A DNA stretch of 64,000 bases from positions 682,001-746,000 of the forward strand of contig NZ_BDCH01000012.1 in NCBI RefSeq assembly GCF_001613405.1, read 5' to 3'. Below, piece after piece: positions 1-9,375 of the stretch. Under the pieces are notes generated by a model. It did no database searches and had not been told where the DNA came from. It saw only the letters and a program-made list of their open reading frames with translations. This stretch comes from Nocardia crassostreae. GTDB taxonomy: Bacteria > Actinomycetota > Actinomycetes > Mycobacteriales > Mycobacteriaceae. Each line of letters begins with the position of its first letter. Within the stretch, counting starts at the first letter, position 1. The position numbers and the translations under genes were made by a program.

Positions 1-366
1 GAGATCGGACTGACCTCGGTGGTCTCGATGGTCCGCTGGGATCTGTCCTCCCGATTCTTGATCGTCACCACGCGTGGACTGCGTTTCCCGGCGATGATCG
101 TGGAAAACGGCCAGCCCTACTACGATTCCTGGAGCATCGAGCTGAAAACGAGCTTCGCTGAAGCTCGCAAGGTGCCGATGGATCGTGCCTTGACGGTGCC
201 GATGGGGTCTGAACCTTGCGTCGACGAGGCGCGCAGCCTGTTCGAAGTGCTGGGTCTCCGGCTACCCGATGAATTCACCGATGCGGACGTCGAGATGATC
301 ATTGAAAAGGCACTCCACGACAACAATCCGTTCCTGGCCGGTGCCGGTGGTCATCCCAACACCTGA
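1..366 (+). CDS. Hypothetical protein, 5' end outside window
   Basis: The frame is open from base 1 to the TGA at 364-366, so the gene is probably cut by the left edge. A GTG at 19 and an ATG at 28 are internal start candidates. The visible product is about 120 residues, soluble and acidic towards the C-terminus, with no signal peptide, membrane segment or motif I recognise. It converges with the cupin-like gene on the other strand and their 3' ends overlap by about 68 bases. Function unknown. Confidence 0.5.
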   Translation, partial: EIGLTSVVSMVRWDLSSRFLIVTTRGLRFPAMIVENGQPYYDSWSIELKTSFAEARKVPMDRALTVPMGSEPCVDEARSLFEVLGLRLPDEFTDADVEMIIEKALHDNNPFLAGAGGHPNT

Positions 367-1036
367 ACCGCTCCGGTTCGGTGATCCGGGTTCGGATCGC
401 CCGGGCGAATCGTACGGTCGCCGCTCGGTCGCACCGCATGCGGGGAATGGTGTGCGGAACAACGTCCAGACCGGCCAGCGCCAAGTCGACTATCCCCGGA
501 CTTCCGCGCCCGAACGCGAGAGTGGCAGCCGCACCGACCACCTCGGTGGTGTGAAATACTCCCGCCTCGAGACTGTAAGTCTCACCGCCCGAATATGATT
601 CGGTGGTCAGAACGGTGCTGTCCACCAATCTCTCGGTGGGAGTGATGGTATCGATATCCCCGTTGCTGCGGATTTCGGCAATCCGGTATTCGGGTTGGGC
701 CACATTGTCGCTGACTTTGATCGCCTTGTTGCACACCGTCCCGTAGACGACGTACGAGTCCAGATCCCACGAGTGCGAATGGAAAGGCGATGTGGTCAAG
801 CTGGCGCGGGGGAGCCCCTGCCACAGATCCTCATCCCAGGCATGAAGGCACACGCCACTCACGCCATCGCGCTCCAGCGGGAAACAGATGAATCCCAATG
901 GGTGCAGAAGGGCCGTGACCGAGGCAGGTTGTTCAGGGTCCTCCGGGTCCTCGATGATCTCGTCGAGGATGCGGATGGTCGTTTCCCACACGGAGTCTGT
1001 CGACATGGGGAGTCGGCTGCGGCCCTCGATGGTCAC
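299..1036 (-). CDS. Cupin-like (RmlC-type) hypothetical protein
   Basis: Predicted 245 residues from GTG 1036, chosen because AGGG lies about 6 bases upstream; ATG 1006 is the alternative but has no clear ribosome site. The middle carries HSHSWDLDSYVVYG and later YSLEAGVFHTTEV, which read like the two metal-binding cupin motifs (histidines plus a distal His) of the cysteine-dioxygenase-like RmlC fold. No signal peptide or membrane segment. The C-terminal 45 residues are Arg-rich and overlap the convergent upstream gene, so the true end may be poorly conserved. Substrate unknown; cupin assignment is by motif only. Confidence 0.55.
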   Translation of the reverse strand: MTIEGRSRLPMSTDSVWETTIRILDEIIEDPEDPEQPASVTALLHPLGFICFPLERDGVSGVCLHAWDEDLWQGLPRASLTTSPFHSHSWDLDSYVVYGTVCNKAIKVSDNVAQPEYRIAEIRSNGDIDTITPTERLVDSTVLTTESYSGGETYSLEAGVFHTTEVVGAAATLAFGRGSPGIVDLALAGLDVVPHTIPRMRCDRAATVRFARAIRTRITEPERFRCWDDHRHRPGTDCCRGVPFQ

Positions 1037-1059
1037 AAGGCACCCTAAAACAACACGGT

Positions 1060-2355
1060 TCAATACACCGGCGTACGCGCCGAGATCGCGCCGCGTTGCT
1101 CCGGTCGGGTGCGGCGGAAAGCGATCACCGCGGCGGAGGCGAGGGTGATCAGATAGACGAGTGAGTAAACATTCAGCAAAAGTGGGGCGATAGGCCACCA
1201 GGGAGGGAAGAGGAACAGGCCGATGGCTACATAGCCCGGGCTGAAGGTGTAGGTCCAGGCTGCGGTGGAGATGAAGAGGGTGAGGGCGGCTAGCCACCAG
1301 CGGGGGGCGGATTGGGCTCGGTGGATCAGGTAGACGAGTAAGGGGATGAACCAGACCCAGTGGTGGCCCCAGGAGAAGGGGGAGATGGCGCAGGCGGTTA
1401 GGCCGGTGAGGGTTACCGAGAGGAGGCGTTCGCCGTGTTGGTAGAGGCGGGTGGTGACGAACAAGCTCACGATTGTGACGGCAGCGGCGACTAGGGTCCA
1501 GAGCCAGATGGGGGCGGCGTTGCCGGTTAGGTGGGCGAGGGCGCCTCGGAGGGATTGGTTGGCGGGGTGGGTGTCGGGGGCTATGCGGCTGGATTCGAAG
1601 AAGGTTGAGGTCCAGTATTCGCGGGAGTCGGCGGGGAGGAGGATCCAGGAGCCGAGGACTGTGGATGCGAAGACGGCGGTGGCGGTGGCGGCAGAGCGCC
1701 ATTGGCGGAGGGCCAGGAATTGGATGATGAAGTAGAGGGGGACGAGTTTTATGCCTGCGGCGAGGCCTGCGCCCATGCCGCGGAGGAGGCTGCGGTCGGC
1801 GCGGGAGTAGTCCCAGAGGATGAAGAGCATCAGGAGCAGGTTGATCTGGCCGAAGAAGAGGGTGGTGCGGACCGGCTCGAGGAAGATGCAGGTGGTGGCG
1901 AGGAGGACGCTGGCGAGGATCAGGCGGGGGGTGAGGCGGTAGGCGAGGATGCGCCAGCACATGAGGACGCAGGACACCAGGATCGCGAGGTTGATCCAGA
2001 GCCAGACGGTGTTCACCCAGGCCCAGGGGATCGCGTAGAAGAAGGTGAAGACGAGGGTGGAGAAGGGGGTGTAGGTGTACTGGAGGCCGCGGAAGGTGGG
2101 CTCGGTGTAGAGGGGGATGTCGTGCAGGATGCGGAAGGCGCCGTCGCGGTAGACGTGGACGTCCATACCGCCTACCAGGATGCCGACATTGGGGAGCCAG
2201 GGGTCACAGGTGACGGCCGTCAGGATCAGCGCCAGGGGTGCGGTGAAGGCCAGGACGAGAAGCGTTGTGCGACTGAGGGAAGGCTCCGACCGCTGATCGT
2301 GCACGCCAGTGGGCTCCCTTCGACCTTCACCATGCCGCGGTACATCGAACTCCAA
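1060..2355 (-). CDS. GT87-family (DUF2029) polyprenol-phosphate-mannose mannosyltransferase
   Basis: About 431 residues with some ten hydrophobic segments, the GT-C topology of actinobacterial alpha-(1->2)-mannosyltransferases that use polyprenyl-phosphate mannose for phosphatidylinositol mannosides, lipomannan and lipoarabinomannan. Diagnostic features are the Asp in GGMDVHVYRDGA after the first membrane segment (residues about 62-75), the QYTYTPFS loop, FFGQINLLLM and a SPFSWGHHWVW motif in the second half, all typical of GT87. The first 28 residues are polar and a start a few codons further in is possible. It stands alone on the minus strand with no operon partner. Exact acceptor not determinable. 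Confidence 0.8.
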   Translation of the reverse strand: MEFDVPRHGEGRREPTGVHDQRSEPSLSRTTLLVLAFTAPLALILTAVTCDPWLPNVGILVGGMDVHVYRDGAFRILHDIPLYTEPTFRGLQYTYTPFSTLVFTFFYAIPWAWVNTVWLWINLAILVSCVLMCWRILAYRLTPRLILASVLLATTCIFLEPVRTTLFFGQINLLLMLFILWDYSRADRSLLRGMGAGLAAGIKLVPLYFIIQFLALRQWRSAATATAVFASTVLGSWILLPADSREYWTSTFFESSRIAPDTHPANQSLRGALAHLTGNAAPIWLWTLVAAAVTIVSLFVTTRLYQHGERLLSVTLTGLTACAISPFSWGHHWVWFIPLLVYLIHRAQSAPRWWLAALTLFISTAAWTYTFSPGYVAIGLFLFPPWWPIAPLLLNVYSLVYLITLASAAVIAFRRTRPEQRGAISARTPVY

Positions 2356-2510
2356 GCGTGGTCACGGTACCTGCTCACGGGCCGCGTATGCCGAATTGGG
2401 GTGCGGTACACACTCGGGCCCCCGGACTCGGTGCAGTGAGTCAGGGGGCCTTCGTGCCGTCGACCGGGACCGGCGAGGTGTTCGGCTGCCCGGCGCGGAC
2501 GTTGGGGGAG

Positions 2511-3272
2511 TTACTTGGCGGGGGCGGGGACCGACGGGTCCTTGCAGTAGGCCAGCTCCGGCGGGCAGGGCGCCAGGATGGTGCTGAAGTATTGGAAGGC
2601 GGAGAACAAGGCCAGGGGACCGCCGACGGTGACCAGGCCGACCATGGCGCCGACCGCGCCCAGGGTGGCCGCGCCGAGCACACAACCCGTGACGGCCGCG
2701 CCGACGAAGGGCAGCAGCAGAGCGATGACGGGGCTGGCGATGGTCGCTCCGGCCGCACCGCCGACCAGGCAGCCGACGCCGCCGCCGAGCACCGCGCCGA
2801 CAATGGCGCTGATCGCGCTGCTGATGGTCAGCCGCTGGGCGAAGGTGCCCAGCGCCGACTGGTCACGGGGCGTGAAGGATTCGGCGATCGGCTGGGCGGC
2901 CTGCTCCACGGTGACGATCTCACTGGCGGCGATATCCGCGAGCGGCGTTCCGCCCTCCCGTGACGGCGTCAGAATCGCTGTGCCGTCCTTGATTTCGGCC
3001 GCGATCGGATAGGCGGCATTGTCCATCCGGTAGGTGAGCGGAATGGCCGCCACCGGGGTTCCCGCCGCATCGGTCAGCACGAGCTGGTCGCCGACGGTTC
3101 TCAAGGCGCCGTCGGTGGTCTTCAGGACGGCCGAATCCCCTTGGCGGCTCACCTCGAAGTGCACGTCGGTCTGCACGGGTTCGACGGCGGGCGCGGCGGT
3201 GCTGACGCCCGCGCCGATGGCGACGGTGAGGGCGGTGAGCGCGGCGGGCACAACGGTATTGCGGAACTTCAT
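2511..3272 (-). CDS. Secreted protein with glycine-rich hydrophobic C-terminal domain
   Basis: ATG 3272 is preceded by GAGGATCACCC, a good ribosome site, giving 253 residues. The N-terminus MKFRNTVVPAALTALTVAIG is a signal peptide with likely cleavage after VSTAAPA. Residues about 30-135 form a polar beta-rich part. Residues about 150-230 are Gly/Ala/Val-rich and strongly hydrophobic, resembling a glycine-zipper or membrane-inserting hairpin. The tail holds two Cys (CPPELAYC) that may form a disulfide. This two-part architecture is common in Nocardia secreted proteins of unknown function. It is transcribed in the same direction as the ABC operon behind it but separated from its last gene. Confidence 0.7.
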   Translation of the reverse strand: MKFRNTVVPAALTALTVAIGAGVSTAAPAVEPVQTDVHFEVSRQGDSAVLKTTDGALRTVGDQLVLTDAAGTPVAAIPLTYRMDNAAYPIAAEIKDGTAILTPSREGGTPLADIAASEIVTVEQAAQPIAESFTPRDQSALGTFAQRLTISSAISAIVGAVLGGGVGCLVGGAAGATIASPVIALLLPFVGAAVTGCVLGAATLGAVGAMVGLVTVGGPLALFSAFQYFSTILAPCPPELAYCKDPSVPAPAK

Positions 3273-3306
3273 GGGTGATCCTCGTTGATCGGGGTTGGAA
3301 CTCTTG

Positions 3307-4557
3307 TTATTTGCCGGTGTCGATGACCGCACCGACGTGGGCCCAGCGGTCGTTCTGGAATCGCTGGATCTGCACCGCCTCCATCGGGAAGGCGTCGCCC
3401 GCACCGGTTTTCAGCGTGATACCGGGCAGCAGGGTGTCGATGCCGACGCCGGACAGCGACCGCGCCGCATCGCGAAGTCCTTCGCGCGTCGGGCATTTCG
3501 CGGCCTCGAGGGTCTTGCGGAAGCTGTCGGCGGCCGCCCAGCCGATCAGGGTGTAGTTATTGGTGGGATCAGCGCCCGGCGCGTACTCGGCCAGCTTCTC
3601 CTTGTACAGCTTGATGGCCGGATCCTCGGCCAGCCCCGGATCGGCCGCGTCCTTGGTGAACGCCCCCGACACCACACCCTGCACGTTCTCGAACCCGACC
3701 GGCTTCAGCACGCTCACCGAATTGGCCACCATGGACACGATGTGCAGCGGATTCCAGTCCGGATTGCGGGCGTCACCGGCCAGCGCCTGGGAGGCGAACT
3801 TGGGCGTCGAGAAGTTCAGCAGCACATCGGCATTGGCATTGGCAAGATTGCGCAGCTGCGGATCGACGGTGGGATCGGTGACCTCGTAGGACTGTTCGGC
3901 GACCACCGAGACCCCGCTGCCCTCGACCGCCGTGGTGAAGCTGTCGCGCAGATCCTTGCCGAAGTCGTCGTTCTGGAACAACACCGCCACGGTCGCATTG
4001 GGCTTCTCCTTCTTCACGAATTCCGCGAAGGCCCGGCCCTCCGCCTGATAACTCGGCTGCCAGCCGATGGTCCACGGATGATCGGTATCGGACCCCCATT
4101 TGGTGGCCCCGCCCAGGACGAAGACCTGCGGCACCCGCCGCTGGTTCAGGTAGTCCCAGACCGCCGAGGAGGTGGAGGTGCCCAGCGTCGGGAAGATGGC
4201 GAACACCTGATCCTGCTCGACCAGCCGCCGCACCTCCTCCACCGTCTTGGGCGGCTGGTAGCCGTCGTCGCGCACCAGGTATTCGACTGTGCGGCCGTCG
4301 ATTCCGCCCTGTTCGGCATTGAGGTAGTCGAAGTAGGCCCGCGCACCCTTGGGAATCTCGCCGAAGGCGGAGGCGGGACCGGACAGCGGATAGACCCCGC
4401 CCAGTTTGATACTCGTCTCGGTAATGCCGACGGTCTGCTGACCCTGGCAGTCGCCCTGGGCGACGGAGTCGCCGCTCTCGCCGCGCCCGCCGCAGGCGGT
4501 GGCCGTGAGCAGCACGGCCGCCGCGGCTCCGATGACGCGAATGGCCTTAGTGCGCAT
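3307..4557 (-). CDS. Branched-chain amino acid-type ABC transporter substrate-binding lipoprotein
   Basis: 416 residues from ATG 4557, which sits behind AAAGGGAG. A lipoprotein signal runs to LLTATACGG with Cys22 as the lipidation site. The mature part is a type I periplasmic-binding fold: IKLGGVYPLSGPASAFG at the N-lobe, GARAYFDYLNAEQGGIDGR, then AVLFQNDDFGKDL, all characteristic of LivK/Peripla_BP_6 proteins. It is the last gene of the five-gene operon and overlaps the end of the livM-like gene by 11 bases. Ligand could be a branched-chain amino acid, amide, urea or short acid; not determinable from sequence. Confidence 0.88.
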   Translation of the reverse strand: MRTKAIRVIGAAAAVLLTATACGGRGESGDSVAQGDCQGQQTVGITETSIKLGGVYPLSGPASAFGEIPKGARAYFDYLNAEQGGIDGRTVEYLVRDDGYQPPKTVEEVRRLVEQDQVFAIFPTLGTSTSSAVWDYLNQRRVPQVFVLGGATKWGSDTDHPWTIGWQPSYQAEGRAFAEFVKKEKPNATVAVLFQNDDFGKDLRDSFTTAVEGSGVSVVAEQSYEVTDPTVDPQLRNLANANADVLLNFSTPKFASQALAGDARNPDWNPLHIVSMVANSVSVLKPVGFENVQGVVSGAFTKDAADPGLAEDPAIKLYKEKLAEYAPGADPTNNYTLIGWAAADSFRKTLEAAKCPTREGLRDAARSLSGVGIDTLLPGITLKTGAGDAFPMEAVQIQRFQNDRWAHVGAVIDTGK

Positions 4558-5515
4558 TGGTTCTCCCTTTCCGAACGAAACTTCCGATCCGGCGCGCCGC
4601 CCGCTCGGCCAGTCCGGCCAATCCGGTCGGCGCGAGGTACATGACGGCAATGAGCAGCAGCCCGAAGACCACGCCGGGCGCGGCCTGATTGACGTCCTGG
4701 GCGAGGCTGGGGACGTACATGACGAAGAATCCGCCCAGCAGCGGCCCCCACAGCGATCCCATCCCGCCGACCACCAGCCCGGCCAGCAGCGTGATGGACA
4801 GCCCGGTGGCGAAGGAGTCGGGTGAGACGTAGGCGATCACCCAGGTGTAGACGCAGCCCGCCGTGCCCGCGAACATGGCGCTCCAGGCGAAGGCGAGAGT
4901 CTTGTACCGCGCGGGCCGCACCCCCATGACCTCGGCGGCGGTCTCGTGATCGCGAATGGCATTGAGCGCCCGCCCGACTCGCGACCGCAGGACGCCCGCC
5001 ACGAACAGGAAGCTCACCACCGCGACGGTCAGCGCCAGGAAGTACAGCCACTGGTCCTCGGCCAGCCCCGTCCACTCCGGCGCCTGCGGTTTCGACACCG
5101 TCAGCCCCATGGACCCGCCGGTCAGCGATTCGAAGCGCTTGAGCAGCGGCACCAGGAAGATGGCGATCGCGAGGGTCACCAGCGCCAGGTACAACCCGCG
5201 CAGCCGCAGCGCCGGAATCCCCAGTGCCAGAACGAGAACGAAGCTCACCCCCGCCGCGACCGGCAAGGTCATGAGATGCGGTGCGTCCCAGCGCTCCAGC
5301 AGGATGGCCGTGGTGTATGCCCCGACCGCGAGAAAGGCCCCGTGGCCCAGCGAGATCTGACCCGTCTGTCCCACCAGCAGATTCAGCCCCAGCAGCGCGG
5401 TGGCGTACACCAGCGCCATGGCCAGCTGGAAGGTGTGGAACGGCGCGAGCTGGAATGGCGCGTAGCAGGCCAGCGCCAGCAGTGCGGCAATGGCGATCGA
5501 ATGCCGGTGATTCAT
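4547..5515 (-). CDS. ABC transporter permease, LivM type
   Basis: 322 residues from ATG 5515, overlapping the stop of the upstream permease gene as ATGA. About nine hydrophobic segments. The LLVGQTGQISLGHGAFLAVGAY block after the second segment is the LivM signature. The cytoplasmic coupling region GRALNAIRDHETAAEVMGV (about residues 200-220) contacts the ATPases in this family. With the LivH-type partner it forms the membrane channel of the importer encoded here. Confidence 0.88.
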   Translation of the reverse strand: MNHRHSIAIAALLALACYAPFQLAPFHTFQLAMALVYATALLGLNLLVGQTGQISLGHGAFLAVGAYTTAILLERWDAPHLMTLPVAAGVSFVLVLALGIPALRLRGLYLALVTLAIAIFLVPLLKRFESLTGGSMGLTVSKPQAPEWTGLAEDQWLYFLALTVAVVSFLFVAGVLRSRVGRALNAIRDHETAAEVMGVRPARYKTLAFAWSAMFAGTAGCVYTWVIAYVSPDSFATGLSITLLAGLVVGGMGSLWGPLLGGFFVMYVPSLAQDVNQAAPGVVFGLLLIAVMYLAPTGLAGLAERAARRIGSFVRKGRTNAH

Positions 5516-6393
5516 ACCCGTTCCACCACCGCTCGCCCGAACAGCCCCTGCGGCCGCAGCAGCAGGACGCCGAGAATGATCACCAGCGGCACTCCGATCT
5601 TGAGCTCGGTCCCGATGGCGTCCACGTATGCGCCGGTGAGGGTTTCGTCGACGCCGACAATGAGCCCACCGGCCACCGCGCCGCCCGGACTGTCGAAGCC
5701 GCCCAGGGTGGCCGCGGCGAAGGCGTAGATGAGAACCCCTCCCATCATGTTGGGTTCGAGGAAGAGCACGGGCGCGGACAGCACCCCGGACACCGCGCCC
5801 ACCAGGGCGGACAGCCCCCAGCCGAGCGCCAGCACCAGGCCGACTCGAATGCCGGACAGCCGCGCCGAGGCCGGATTGCTCGCCACCGCCCGCATGGCCA
5901 GGCCGATCTTGGTGTAGCGGAACAGCAGATAGATGAGCGCCATCACCAGCGCGACGACCGCGATCACGCCGAGACTGCCATAGCCCGCGGTCAGGCCACC
6001 GGCCCGTAAAGCCCCGTCCGGGAACGGATTCGGGAACGATTTCACCTGATACGACCAGATCCACCCGGCCGCGGCATTGATGACGAAGTAGAGGCCGACG
6101 GTGACGATCACCAGCGTGAGTTCGGGTGCGCCCTCGACCGGCCGGATAATCACCCGCTCGATGAGCATGCCGCCGAGGAAGGACACCGCGAGCGCGGCGA
6201 TCAGGGCCTGCCAGAACGGCATTCCCGCCTCGCTGCACTGCCAGGCCAGGAAGGCCGAGAACATGGCCAGCTCGCCCTGTGCGAAATTGACGATTCCGGT
6301 GAACCGGTAGATGAGCACCATGGCCAGGGCCAGTCCGGCGTAAATCGCTCCGGCGCTGAGCCCTTCGATGATCTGTTGCAGCAGTCCGGTCAC
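5512..6393 (-). CDS. ABC transporter permease, LivH type
   Basis: 293 residues from GTG 6393, chosen because it lies directly after the TGA of the ATPase gene in a TGAGGTGACC context; a longer open frame to 6435 would overlap that gene. Multi-pass membrane protein with YRFTGIVNFAQGELAMFSAF near the N-terminus and GLAMRAVASNPASARLSGI as the ATPase-coupling loop, both LivH hallmarks. Partner of the LivM-type permease, with which it overlaps by four bases, indicating translational coupling. Confidence 0.87.
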   Translation of the reverse strand: MTGLLQQIIEGLSAGAIYAGLALAMVLIYRFTGIVNFAQGELAMFSAFLAWQCSEAGMPFWQALIAALAVSFLGGMLIERVIIRPVEGAPELTLVIVTVGLYFVINAAAGWIWSYQVKSFPNPFPDGALRAGGLTAGYGSLGVIAVVALVMALIYLLFRYTKIGLAMRAVASNPASARLSGIRVGLVLALGWGLSALVGAVSGVLSAPVLFLEPNMMGGVLIYAFAAATLGGFDSPGGAVAGGLIVGVDETLTGAYVDAIGTELKIGVPLVIILGVLLLRPQGLFGRAVVERV

Positions 6394-6394
6394 C

Positions 6395-7120
6395 TCACAC
6401 CCGGTATCCCAGGTAGGACCGCGCCACCTGCTCATCGGCCCGTATCTGGGCGGCGTTGCCGGACAAGACGATCCGGCCGCTCTCGATCACATGGGCGTGG
6501 TGCGCGACGTGCAGCGCCAGGTGCGCATTCTGTTCGACGACTATCACGGTGGTGCGCTCCTCGGCATTGATGGTGTGCACGATCTGGAAGAGCTTCTGGG
6601 TGACCAGGGGCGAAAGTCCCAGGGACGGTTCGTCGAGCAGCAGCAGCCGGGGCCGCAGCATGAGCGCGCGGCCGATGGCCAGCATCTGCTGCTGCCCGCC
6701 GGACAGGCCGCCCGCGGGTTCGCGCACCTTCTCCCGCAGGATGGGGAAGAAGTCGAAGACCCGGGCCAGATCGGCCTCGACGCGGGTGCGGTCGCGCTGG
6801 GTGTAGGCCCCGACTCGCAGGTTCTCCTCCACGGTGAGCGCGGTGAAGGTGCCCCGCCCCTCGGGGACGTGCGCGACGCCGAGCCGGGCCACCGATTCCG
6901 GTGTGCGCCCGCTGATTTCGGTGCCGTCGAGGCGAATCTCGCCGCGCGCTTTCACCATTCCGCACAGTGCGCGCAGCAGGGTCGTCTTCCCCGAGCCATT
7001 GGGCCCGAGAATGGCGCAGACCTCCCCGCGGCGCACCGCGAAGTCCACCCCGTGCAGGACCCGCGCGCCGCCGTATCCGGCATGCAGATCGTCGATGGTC
7101 AGGAACTGCGGTTCGCTCAT
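6395..7120 (-). CDS. ABC transporter ATPase, LivF type
   Basis: 241 residues. Walker A GPNGSGKTT at residues 39-47, signature LSGGQQQ near residue 140, Walker B LLLLDEPSLGL followed by the switch His in the usual place. The PEGRGTF segment is typical of LivF subunits. Its ATG overlaps the TGA of the livG-like gene (ATGA), and its own stop abuts the livH-like start. It powers uptake together with the LivG-type ATPase. Confidence 0.9.
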   Translation of the reverse strand: MSEPQFLTIDDLHAGYGGARVLHGVDFAVRRGEVCAILGPNGSGKTTLLRALCGMVKARGEIRLDGTEISGRTPESVARLGVAHVPEGRGTFTALTVEENLRVGAYTQRDRTRVEADLARVFDFFPILREKVREPAGGLSGGQQQMLAIGRALMLRPRLLLLDEPSLGLSPLVTQKLFQIVHTINAEERTTVIVVEQNAHLALHVAHHAHVIESGRIVLSGNAAQIRADEQVARSYLGYRV

Positions 7121-7875
7121 GCGGCGCTCCCCAGATACGCCGCCACCACGGCCGGATCGCGTTGCACCGCTTCGGGTTCGCCATTGGCGATGACCCGCCC
7201 GAATTCGAGGCAGACGACGCGATCACAGGTGCCCATGACGAAGCCCATATGGTGTTCGACCACGATCACGGCGAGCCGGAAGTCGGTCCGCAGCGCCCGC
7301 AGCAGCGTCGCGAATTCGTCGACCTCACCGTGGCTGAGACCGTTGACGGGTTCGTCTAGCAGCAGCAGCCGCGGCCGCACGGCCAGCGCTCGCGCCAGTT
7401 CGATCCGCTTGAGCGTGCCGAACGGCAGCCCGGCCGCCGGATGGTCGGCCACCTCGGCCAGATCCAGCCGCTCCAGCAGCTGGTCGACCTCCGCCCGCAG
7501 TCCCGCCTCCACCCGGCGCACCCGCGGCAGGCGCAGTCCGGTGGACAGGAACCCGCCGCGCGCCCGGTGATGCGCGCCGACCAGCACATTGTCGCGCACC
7601 GAAAGCCGTTGGAAGAGACCGAGATTCTGGAAGGTCCGCGCGATGCCGAGGCCCGCCAGGGCATACGGCGGCTGCTCCAGCAGCGATGCGCCCTGGTACG
7701 CGGCCGTCCCGGCATCGGGTGTGTAGCTCCGGGTCAGGCAGTTGAACAGCGTGGTCTTGCCCGCGCCGTTGGGCCCGATGAGACCGACCATGTCACCGGC
7801 CGCCACATCGAAGCCCACGTCGTGCAGCGCGGTTATGCCCCCGAATCGGAGCGTGAGCTGGGAGATTTCGAGCAC
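7117..7875 (-). CDS. ABC transporter ATPase, LivG type
   Basis: 252 residues from GTG 7875, the start that gives the family length. The open frame runs on to 8043 but that extension is unlike LivG and would overlap the divergent regulator. Walker A GPNGAGKTT is near residue 36, the ARTFQNLGLF segment near residue 90, and Walker B LLLLDEPVNGLS. The usual LSGGQ is degenerate (LPFGTLKR), a known variation in LivG-type subunits. No ribosome site is evident. TACGCT lies six bases upstream of GTG, compatible with a leaderless mRNA. Confidence 0.87.
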   Translation of the reverse strand: MLEISQLTLRFGGITALHDVGFDVAAGDMVGLIGPNGAGKTTLFNCLTRSYTPDAGTAAYQGASLLEQPPYALAGLGIARTFQNLGLFQRLSVRDNVLVGAHHRARGGFLSTGLRLPRVRRVEAGLRAEVDQLLERLDLAEVADHPAAGLPFGTLKRIELARALAVRPRLLLLDEPVNGLSHGEVDEFATLLRALRTDFRLAVIVVEHHMGFVMGTCDRVVCLEFGRVIANGEPEAVQRDPAVVAAYLGSAA

Positions 7876-8027
7876 GCGCTGAGCGTAAATTCGCAGTTCA
7901 GGCCGCACATCGGACGCGAAGGACCAACTTGGCGCGCGGCATTTGTCCCCCGTGGACATGGTCAGCGCCCGCCGGTGCGCCCGCCTCGCGTTGACACGCC
8001 GGGGGTGACGTGGATTAATCCCCTCCC

Positions 8028-9308
8028 ATGTATGGCGGATCACAGTCGGTCGCGATCGCGAATTACTCCGAGAGCGTTCTGGCCGCGCGCACCCGCATCG
8101 TCACCCGGCTCTTCGATCAGGTGAACGATATGGCCGATATCGGCGTCTCGGCCATCATGGGTCAGATTCCCGCCTATGCCGCGCGCGACGAGTCCTTCTA
8201 CGCCGATGTGCACGATCAGCTCGCCCAGCTGTGCCGGGCCGGGCTGGGCGCGCTGCTGGAGGAGCGGAAGGTCACGGCGGGCGATTTCGCCCATATCCGG
8301 CGGGCGGCGGCGCGCCGGGCCCGGGCCGGGCTCACCCTCATGGACTACATCAATGCCTTCCGGCTGGGCCAGCAGGCACTGTGGAAATCGCTCATGAACT
8401 ACGCGAGCGACTCCGAGGACGATCGCGAGGCCGCGCTCTCGATGGTGGTGCCGCTGAATCGGTACTGCGATCTGATCAGCACCCAGGCGGCCAATGCCTA
8501 CCTCGAATTCCAGCAGTACCAGTCCGAAAACGGCACGGGCAGCCGCGAATTGCTGGATGCCCTGCTCACCGGCACACTGCCCGATCGCGGCCCGCAGCTG
8601 TCACTGGCGCACGGCTTCGGTATCGGCGTCGAATCCGGCGCACCCCTGGTGGTGATCACCGCCGCCGTCCTCGATCCGCACGGAACCGATACCGACGCAC
8701 TACATCTCACCTCGGCCGCCTTGGCCCGGGTCGGCGTCAACGGCCTGCGCACCCTGGCCGGACAGCATCGCTCCGAGGTGGTCGCCATCCCGGCGCTGGG
8801 CCGCCACGGCAATACCGACGACCTGTGCGAACGCCTGCGCGCCACCCGCGAGAAACTCCTCGGCGCGGGCCTCCGCCTCGCCATCGGCGTCAGCCCCGTC
8901 GTACACCGCATCGCCGATCTGCCACGGGCGCACCAGGAATCACGCTCCGCCCTGGACCTGCTCCCCGAGGATGGTGGCGTGCTGTCGCTCCCGCACCTCA
9001 CCCCCTTCCGCTACCTGATGCTGCGCGCCTACGACACCGCCCGCCACCTCGTCGACCCCCGCATAGCCGCACTGCTCACCGAGGACCGCTCCCGCGGCGG
9101 CGTCCTGGCCGCCACCATCCGCGCCTTCGCCGCCGCCGATATGAACCTGCGCGAAGCCGCCGATATCTTGTGCATCCACCACAACACCGCCAAGTACCGG
9201 CTGGGCCGCATTCAGGAGATGACCGGCCGGAACCCGCGCAGCATCAGCGATTTGGTCGATCTGCTGGTGGCCATCGAGTTGCAGGGGGAGTGCGCGGCGC
9301 GGCGGTGA
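8028..9308 (+). CDS. PucR/CdaR-family transcriptional regulator
   Basis: 426 residues. The first 170 resemble an RsbT co-antagonist-like alpha-helical sensory domain. The middle part (HGFGIGVESGAPLVVITA onward) resembles the GGDEF-like domain of this family. Residues about 365-420 form the PucR-type C-terminal helix-turn-helix: FAAADMNLREAADILCIHHNTAKYRLGRIQEMTG. It is divergent from the five-gene ABC importer with about 150 bases between starts, so it is the obvious candidate to control that operon in response to the transported nitrogen or carbon compound (inference). Confidence 0.82.
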   Translation: MYGGSQSVAIANYSESVLAARTRIVTRLFDQVNDMADIGVSAIMGQIPAYAARDESFYADVHDQLAQLCRAGLGALLEERKVTAGDFAHIRRAAARRARAGLTLMDYINAFRLGQQALWKSLMNYASDSEDDREAALSMVVPLNRYCDLISTQAANAYLEFQQYQSENGTGSRELLDALLTGTLPDRGPQLSLAHGFGIGVESGAPLVVITAAVLDPHGTDTDALHLTSAALARVGVNGLRTLAGQHRSEVVAIPALGRHGNTDDLCERLRATREKLLGAGLRLAIGVSPVVHRIADLPRAHQESRSALDLLPEDGGVLSLPHLTPFRYLMLRAYDTARHLVDPRIAALLTEDRSRGGVLAATIRAFAAADMNLREAADILCIHHNTAKYRLGRIQEMTGRNPRSISDLVDLLVAIELQGECAARR

Positions 9309-9375
9309 TCGGTAGCGTTCGGGCCGTCGGTGACGATGAAGCGGGAAGATCATCAACCGACGCAAGGGGTTTGCC

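Noticed and set aside
1702..2439. Long plus-strand ORF rich in Glu, Ala and Gly
   Set aside because: It is antisense to the GT87 membrane protein and has the low-complexity composition of a shadow frame.
3295..4644. Plus-strand 449-codon ORF
   Set aside because: Antisense of the substrate-binding lipoprotein gene, which has a lipobox and ribosome site on the minus strand.
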